Origin: Flaveria trinervia
Taxonomy: Eukaryota > Streptophyta > Magnoliopsida > Asterales > Asteraceae
Direction of reading: 5' to 3'
NCBI GenBank assembly: GCA_025506515.1
Contig: CM046443.1
Coordinates: forward strand, 91,270,349 to 91,334,348
Length of the DNA: 64,000 nucleotides
Part shown: positions 57,961-64,000 of the stretch, piece by piece
How positions within the stretch are numbered: the stretch's first letter is position 1
Layout of the letters: every line of letters starts with the position of its first letter
Translations under genes and position numbers: made by a program
The notes under the pieces: generated by a model
Told to the model about the DNA's origin: nothing
What the model saw: the letters and a program-made list of their open reading frames with translations, nothing else
Database searches by the model: none

Positions 57961-59550
57961 CAGAAGCTAACTAGTTTGTTGTGGCAAATGCAGGGTTGTT
58001 CAGCATATCATAGAAGCATCTGGTATGTGGACAGTGGAGCATCTATGCATATGACAGGGAGCAGTTCTCTTCTTCATGACTACTCTCAAGGAAAGAAGGG
58101 ATTTGTATCTTTTGGTAATGATGCTAAGGTTTACATCATCGGCAAAGGCTTTGTGTCAAATGGTGAGATAAGACTTGATGATGTTAACCATGTGGAGAAT
58201 CTCAAGTACAACTTGTTGAGTGTCAGTCAAATATGTGATAAAGGGCACGTTGCACTTTTCACCAATCAAAACTATCAGATTCTGTCTTCCAATGTTTTGA
58301 GAATGATTGACAAGATATTGGATGAACATACTCTCTGAAGGCCAACAGGATTGGAAGAGTATATGCCTTAGACTTATCAAAGAAAATTGATCTAAAAGGC
58401 CATCCATGTCTGTTCTCCAAGGCCTCTCCTCAGGAATCTGAACTATGGCACAGAAGGCTTGGTCATGTGAACCTTATAACATGAACCAGCTTATCCATCA
58501 TGGTTTAGTGAGAGGTCTGCCACTAAAGGAGTTCAAATGTGATGACAACTGCTCTACCTGTTTAAAAGGAAAGCAACACAAAGTATCATTTCCTCCAATA
58601 GAAGAACCAAAGTCCACTACCTGCTTGCAATTACTACATATGGATCTTTTTGGTCCAGTAAGAGTGATGAGCATGGCAAAGAAAAAATACTGTCTGGTAA
58701 TTGTGGATGATTATTCCAGATTTGTATGGACCTTCTTCTTACATTCAAAAGATGAGGCTGGTCAAATCATCATCTACTTTGTGTTGCATGTGGAAAAGCA
58801 ATACTCCCTTTCTGTCAAGTGTGTGAGGAGTGATAATGGCATAGAATTTAGAAACCACACACTTGATGAATTCTATTTCTCTAAGGGAATCAAGAGGCAG
58901 TATAGCATTCCAAGAACTCCTGAACAAAATGGAGTGGTGGAGAGAAAGAACATGACCCTTATTGAAGCCGCAAGGTCAATGTTGGCTGATTCTCGTTTGC
59001 CACTAACCTTTTGGGCTGAAGCTGTCAACACAGCTTGCTATGTGCAAAATAGAGTGTTAGTAAATCAGAGGTTGATGAGACTCCTTATGAAGTGTTACAT
59101 CATTTGGCTCCTCTGATTCCTTCTTTAGAGCATTTGGGTGTCCCTGTAATATTCTTAACACAAAGGATCCACTTCAGAAGTTTGAATCAAAGGTGGATGC
59201 AGGGTACTTTGTTGCGTATTCATCTACTTGCAAGGCATACAGAGTTTTTAATTGAAAAACAAAGATAGTTGAAGAAACCTTGCATGTAAAGTTTAATTAA
59301 TCTCCAAAGGAGAAAATTCCACAAAACCCTGTGGAGCTATTTGATTTGGACATACTGCAACATGTTCCTTATCAACCTCCAGCTATTGCAGATTCTGTGA
59401 ATCTATCATCTCCTGCAACTAGTCATTCATCTGGTGATACAAATGCAAGGTTTAGTGATCACCTGCCTGAGTCTACTACCTTGATGTTCCTGTAGCTTCA
59501 GCAGTTCCATCCACAACAAATGCTGATGAGATCTCTGATTCTCTACTTCA
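57961..59550 (+). pseudogene. pol: Element G protease, GAG-pre-integrase and integrase
   Basis: Protease WYVDSGASMHMTG (about 58021-58059) with the DSGAS active site; KYNLLSVSQICDKGH follows. The pre-integrase region has a LWHRRLGHVN-type start in a shifted frame near 58443, then CSTCLKGKQHKVSF. The integrase core shows HMDLFGPVRVMSMAKKKYCL, VDDYSRFVWTFFLHSKDEAG, RSDNGIEFRNHTLDEF and TPEQNGVVERKN (the D, D, E residues). A stop/frameshift lies near 58338-58440 and another frameshift near 59085. The stretch to 59550 is a decayed linker to RT. Confidence 0.9.
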
Positions 59551-59556
59551 TTTGAA

Positions 59557-61287
59557 TTGCCATCTCATTCTACGTTTCAAGAGTCTGGATCACCATCTGT
59601 TGTTGTTGAATCACCTACAAACACTTGCACAGATCTTATTAAATATCAAGAACTGAAGAATCACCCCATGTCTCAGATCATTGGTGACATCAATGCTGGT
59701 GTTTCAACTAGAAGTCAATTGTCCAATTTCTTCTTTTATGCTCTCTTTATCAGTCAGCAAGAGCCAAAGAACTATCATATTGCATTAAGAGACAATGGAT
59801 GGGTTGAAGCCATGCAACTTGAGCTTCTTCAGTTTCAAAAGCAGCAAGTGTGGGAACTGGTTCCTCTACCCCAAGGTAAGTGTGAAATAGGCACTAAATG
59901 GGTGTTTAGGAATAAAACTGATGAAAAAGGTCAAATTATCAAGAACAAGGCCAGACTGGTTGTACAGGGGTTCTCACAAGAAGAAGGTATTTATTATGAT
60001 GAAACCTTTGCCCCTGTAGCCAGACTGGAGGCAATCAGATTGTTCTTAGCTTATGCTGCTTTCCATAATCTTAAAGTTTTTCAAATGGATGTCAAAAGTG
60101 CATTCTTATATGGTAAAATAAAAGAAGAAGTTTATGTGTGTCAACCACCAGATTTTGAAGATCATAAACATCCAGATCGGGTGTATAAGCTTGATAAGGC
60201 TCTTTATGGATTAAAACAAGCTCCCAGAGCCTGGTATGAAACACTGTCTAACTTTCTTCTTCAAAATAATTTCACTAGAGGCTCCATAGATAAAACTTTG
60301 TTCATTAAGAAAGTAGGCATGCATAAGCTCCTTGTTCAAATTTATGTAGATGATATTATTTTTGCATCCTCTGATCCACAGTTGTGTGATGCCTTTACTA
60401 CGTTGATGCAACAAAAGTTTGAAATGAGTGCCATGGGAGAATTACAGTTCCATCTGGGTTTGCAAATCAAACAAATGGATGATGGAACTTTCATTCATCA
60501 GTCAAAATATACAAAGGATTTGTGGAAAAAGTTTGATTTACAAAACTGTAAGCCCTGTTCTACTCCCATGTGCAGCACCACACAACTGGATGCTGATCAG
60601 AAAGGTAAAGCAGTTGATAAAACTCTTTACAGATGTATGATTGGTTCCTTGATGTACCTTACAGCTTCTAGACCAGACATTATGTTTGCAACTTGTGTCT
60701 GTGCTAGATTTCAGGCTGCACCTAAAGTATCCCATATGATTGCAGTCAAAAGGATCTTTAGATATTTTCAAGGAACTCAATCTCTAGGACTTTGGTATTC
60801 CACTAGGCACTCTTGCAAATTAGTTGCTTTCTCTGATAGTGACTATGCAGGGTGTAAATTAACCAGAAAATCAACTTCTGGTGGATGCCAATTTCTAGGC
60901 AATTGTTTAGTTTCTTGGCAGTGTAAGAAACAAACTTCAGTTGCTACATCCACTGCTGAAGCAGAGTACATTGCTGCTGCAAGTTGTGCATCTCAGGTAC
61001 TCTGGCTTCAGAATCAATTATTGGATTATGACATTATAGAGACTAAGACTCCTTTACTGATGGACAGTGCTTCAGCTCTTTGTATTGTTAAGAATCCTGT
61101 CCAGCATTCTAGGACCAAACATATTGAGATCAGATATCATTTTATCAAGGATTGTTATGAAAAAGGTCTAATTGATCCAAAGTTTGTTCCTAGTGCTGAT
61201 GAGCTTGCAGATATATTTACTAAGCCTTTGGACAGTGCAACTTTCCAAAATCTTATGCTCAGGCTTGGTATGCTGCTGCTTGAATGA
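59557..61287 (+). CDS. pol: Element G reverse transcriptase and RNase H (uninterrupted 576-codon frame)
   Basis: RT begins about residue 65 (YHIALRDNGWVEAMQLELLQ), then GTKWVFRNKTDEKGQIIKNK, ARLVVQGFSQEEGIYYDETF, APVARLEAIRLFLAYAAF, FQMDVKSAFLYGKIKEEVYV, LYGLKQAPRAWY and catalytic IYVDDIIFASSD at about residues 265-276. RNase H follows: SDSDYAGCKLTRKSTSGGCQ, STAEAEYIAAASCASQ and TKHIEIRYHFIKDC. It ends LGMLLLE at the TGA 61285. It is intact over its length, but it is part of a broken polyprotein and the ATG at 59557 is not a natural start. It is the best preserved enzyme region in the window. Confidence 0.93.
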   Translation: MPSHSTFQESGSPSVVVESPTNTCTDLIKYQELKNHPMSQIIGDINAGVSTRSQLSNFFFYALFISQQEPKNYHIALRDNGWVEAMQLELLQFQKQQVWELVPLPQGKCEIGTKWVFRNKTDEKGQIIKNKARLVVQGFSQEEGIYYDETFAPVARLEAIRLFLAYAAFHNLKVFQMDVKSAFLYGKIKEEVYVCQPPDFEDHKHPDRVYKLDKALYGLKQAPRAWYETLSNFLLQNNFTRGSIDKTLFIKKVGMHKLLVQIYVDDIIFASSDPQLCDAFTTLMQQKFEMSAMGELQFHLGLQIKQMDDGTFIHQSKYTKDLWKKFDLQNCKPCSTPMCSTTQLDADQKGKAVDKTLYRCMIGSLMYLTASRPDIMFATCVCARFQAAPKVSHMIAVKRIFRYFQGTQSLGLWYSTRHSCKLVAFSDSDYAGCKLTRKSTSGGCQFLGNCLVSWQCKKQTSVATSTAEAEYIAAASCASQVLWLQNQLLDYDIIETKTPLLMDSASALCIVKNPVQHSRTKHIEIRYHFIKDCYEKGLIDPKFVPSADELADIFTKPLDSATFQNLMLRLGMLLLE

Positions 61288-61895
61288 TTTGACAACTACT
61301 AATGATCTCAGTTCACAAGTACTGATGAGCATTAGTATACAACTGTCAAAAATAAGTGATGATAAGTTTTTTATCTTCAGTAGTTTTCATGACTACTGAA
61401 GACTAAATTACTTAAAAGTACTGAAGTACTTTATTTGTTGCAAAGTACTGATGTAGTTACAACTACTGCTATGGTTACAACTACTGATGTCTGTTCTAAC
61501 AGATAAGTACCGATGACCAATGAAACATCTGAAAATCAGATAATCTACTGAGTAAGTGTTAAGGTCAAATGAAACAACTGAGATATGTGAATTGACGACA
61601 ACAACTAATGAGCAACTTTACTTGTCAATTGTTTCAAAAAACTGCTGTTTCATTTCAAAACAACTGAAGCCAAAACCAAGTCTTCAGTAGTTTCAAACTA
61701 CTGATGACTAACACCAAGTCTTCAGTTGTTTACAGTATCTGAAAGTTAAAACCATGTCTTTAGTAGTTTTCTAACAACTGACGATTAAAACCAAAACTTT
61801 CAGTTGTTTTCTTTCAGCCATTTCATAACCTAAATTTACCTAACCCTAACTTCAAACTTTTCATAAGTCGTTTTCCGAATGTTCATCTTCCATTA
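61288..61895 (+). other. Spacer of element G between pol and the env-like frame
   Basis: About 600 non-coding bases packed with ACTGAAG/CTTCAGT words and near-inverted repeats (for example TCTTCAGTAGTTTTCATGAC facing ACTACTGAAGAC). It resembles the 54340-54560 part of the LTR. Confidence 0.7.
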
Positions 61896-64000
61896 ATGGC
61901 GACTATGCAAATTAAACCACGACACAACTGTGTTGCCTACTTCACAAAATCAGCCTTTTGGACTAAGTTTGATGCTGCCATTGATCTGATGGTTGATTCC
62001 CCGTATCAAACTGCTTTCCTTCTGAATCCAACCATCTATTCCGATACCCTTTGCTAATTCTGGACAAATGTCACTGTCCATACCGGTGAGAATGATGTCG
62101 TGATCACTCTCCAGTCATTTGTAAACCAGAAGAAGGTGGTAGTCACTCCTGCTATCATTCGCCAAACCCTAGATCTGAATGATGCCACCTTTGTCACCAA
62201 ATACCCGAAGGGCACCATTGATCTATCATTCATCAATCATGGATATGAGGGCGATCTAAGTGCTATAACCATTCTGTAGAAGCACTTCCATGATGCTGAA
62301 CGTCTAATCTTCCACATGATCAATGTCTGTCTTGCCCCCAAATCCTCTTCATGGGATCAAATGTCATCCAGGTGGCAGCAGGTATTGTATTCTATCCTTG
62401 AACACCAAAGCTTAAATTTTTCTGAAATTATATTTATGGAATTAAAAGATCTGGCAATGAAACCTATAGCTAACAGATGGATATTATATCCAAGGTTTCT
62501 TATGGCCATAATCATAAATCAATTAAATTTTGATGGCCCTGTTGGCCTTGGAGTCCCTACTGTGGTAGTTTTGCCAGAGGTATACTCCAGACACAACTCT
62601 GACCCACACCTCAAAGAGGCTGCCAAACTACTAAAACCCAAGCAGAAGGAACCCACAGCCTCATCCTCCAGATCCAAAGTCCCCTCCAAACCACAATCCA
62701 AAAAAACCAAAAAGGCTACTCAGGGAGTTGAGTCCCCTGATGATGCCCCTGCAACACAAAGGCAGGATGAAACTATGGTAGTAATCCCCCTGTAGTTTCC
62801 ATGACTCTACCTGCTAAAACCGCTCAGGTATCCTCTCAACAGGATCCTGCTGCAACCAAAAATAGGGAAACCATATTACTGGACTCAATTGAGAAGATTG
62901 CCATTGAAAAGCACCATTCACCCCAGGTGCAATCATCTTCACACCTATCTCCCACCGAAGCCACCCCTACAAGCCCAACTGTGGTTATTGCACAAGTGCT
63001 GACTCAACTACATTCCTCTAACCCTCCCTAGAAACCTATTACCACTGGGAAAACTTCAACAGTTAAGGGAGAGGATTATAATATGGCTGATAACCCACAG
63101 CACAGGGATTACAGAGTTCAATCTCCCAGTGTAGAAGAGGATATTCGAACATCTAGTGAGGTTGCCTCTTCTCCTGTTTTAGCACCTGACCAGGATGAAG
63201 GTGGTGTCATTTCTAAGACCTCACCAGAGGCAACTGCTAATGAAGGACATAATCCTGAGGCAGGAAGTCCCCAGTTCCAAGAAATAGGGGCACATGTGAA
63301 TACTGATCTACACACAGCACATGTTCATCCTGATTTAATCAGGAGGTCAGATGATTCAGCAAAGACTGATGATGACCTGGGCTTTTTCTTTGATGTTCTA
63401 GCCCACAACACCATTCTTGAGATTGAGGTATGCAGACTACAAGAACTGCTTGCCAAAATGTCATAAGAATCAAGTCCATCTGCCCACATTCACCCACAGA
63501 TGGCAGTTTCTTCTGAAACTCTCCCAACCACTAAGCCTCTCCAAACAACAATGCCACTAGCCTCTGATTCAGGCACCATTTCTCAGGGACAGAATCCCTC
63601 TGAGCAAATGGTTGATGCCTTTCAATCATCCTTACCTCTCATCACTTCCATAATCATAAACACTGTGCATCAAGCCATTGATGAGAGGCTTTCCTCAAAT
63701 CTTCAATCCTTAGTTGATTTTGCTGTTTCTAAGAGACTTTCTGACATTCAACCCCTAAACCCAATACAACCAAAAAGGGGGAATCTAAGTCAGTGAAAGT
63801 AGACAAAAGAAAGAGAGTTGAAGAGGAAGAAGAAAAAGAGAAGAAAGAAAAGGAGATGATCACCTACAAGAGAAAGAAGAGCTCTAAACAGACTGAAGGT
63901 GAGAAAAAGTTAGAGGAACTTATCAAAGAAGCTGATGAGCAACATAGCAGATCTATGGATAAGATCATTGATCAACTCTTCAGAAGAGGTTTTGACACAG
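61896..64000 (+). pseudogene. Element G extra (env-like) reading frame after pol
   Basis: ATG 61896 (MATMQIKPRHNCVAYFTKSA). The N-terminal part contains VVVTPAIIRQTLDLNDATFV, HMINVCLAPKSSSWDQM and PIANRWILYPRFLMAIIINQ. The second part is Lys/Ser/Pro-rich (KPKQKEPTASSSRSKVPSKP), and the third (62801 on) is low-complexity with TMPLASDSGTISQGQ. From about 63797 a Lys/Glu-rich coil (VDKRKRVEEEEEKEKKEKEM) is open to the window edge. In-frame stops lie at about 62055, 62278, 63029 and 63464, with a frame change near 62795. SIRE elements are known for an env-like frame here; no clear signal peptide or membrane segment is visible, so a non-envelope role is equally possible. Confidence 0.72.

Larger units (their letters stand above)
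54015..64000 (+). mobile_element. Ty1/copia element G (SIRE/Maximus-like) inserted in F gag, cut by the right window edge
   Basis: Order: 5' LTR (54015 to about 54794), primer site, gag with two zinc knuckles, protease, GAG-pre-integrase, integrase, RT, RNase H, a ~600-base spacer, then a long env-like/extra reading frame still open at 64000. Integrase preceding RT defines copia. The extra frame after pol and the long gag fit the SIRE lineage. The left target duplication would be CCGGA (54010-54014); the 3' LTR is outside the window. Confidence 0.9.

Overview
This 64 kb window is plant nuclear DNA made almost entirely of nested LTR retrotransposons. Two degraded protein-coding remnants survive between them. 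The Ty3/gypsy elements use the plant initiator-Met-tRNA primer site and carry a chromodomain-like tail after integrase. The one Ty1/copia element looks like the SIRE (Maximus) lineage, with an extra env-like reading frame after pol. From memory, the style of the Ulp1-like and FAR1-like genes resembles Asteraceae (daisy family), but this was not tested. There are no prokaryotic signals.

Layout, left to right. (1) 1-8161: minus-strand gypsy element A, cut by the left window edge. It has a ~1.5 kb internal deletion, and a plus-strand solo LTR (3106-4985, duplication TCTTC) sits inside its gag. (2) 8162-9616: part of an older LTR (H), apparently the target of A. It abuts and interrupts (3) a FAR1/MULE-transposase-like gene remnant (plus strand, 9617-11382). 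(4) 12049-15254 and 25260-27560: the 3' and 5' halves of one minus-strand Ulp1/C48 cysteine-protease-like gene. They are split by (5) full-length plus-strand gypsy element B (16253-25193, duplication CCTGA). (6) 27561-32464: AT-rich DNA with a TA/CA microsatellite, a GGT-rich tract, a candidate Helitron 3' end and a foldback MITE with a 10-bp target duplication. (7) 32465-54014: a nest. Gypsy element F (LTR from 33652) holds element C (34355-50832, duplication TGGCC) in its 5' LTR. C's own 5' LTR holds minus-strand gypsy D (34974 to ~40896). Inside C a 1.9 kb block of F's flank plus LTR start is repeated (32465-34354 and 46791-48675), followed by another complete C-type LTR. (8) 54015-64000: a SIRE-like copia element G inserted in F's gag, running off the right edge.

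Inferred order of events: the two genes came first. LTR H entered the FAR1-like gene, A then entered H, and a solo LTR formed in A. B entered the Ulp1-like gene. F, C, D and G stacked up to the right. Every gag-pol is broken by stops or frameshifts, and most stops in B and C look like C-to-T or G-to-A changes, so no element here looks autonomous.

The observations most worth a second look are: a stem-loop conserved in the gag leader of four gypsy copies; the C/F tandem duplication with its mosaic LTR; the FAR1-like plus Ulp1-like convergent pair, which may be a dead transposon rather than two host genes; a palindromic ACATATATGT motif dispersed only in the gene-derived sequence; and a TATA box inside a perfect palindrome in the copia LTR.
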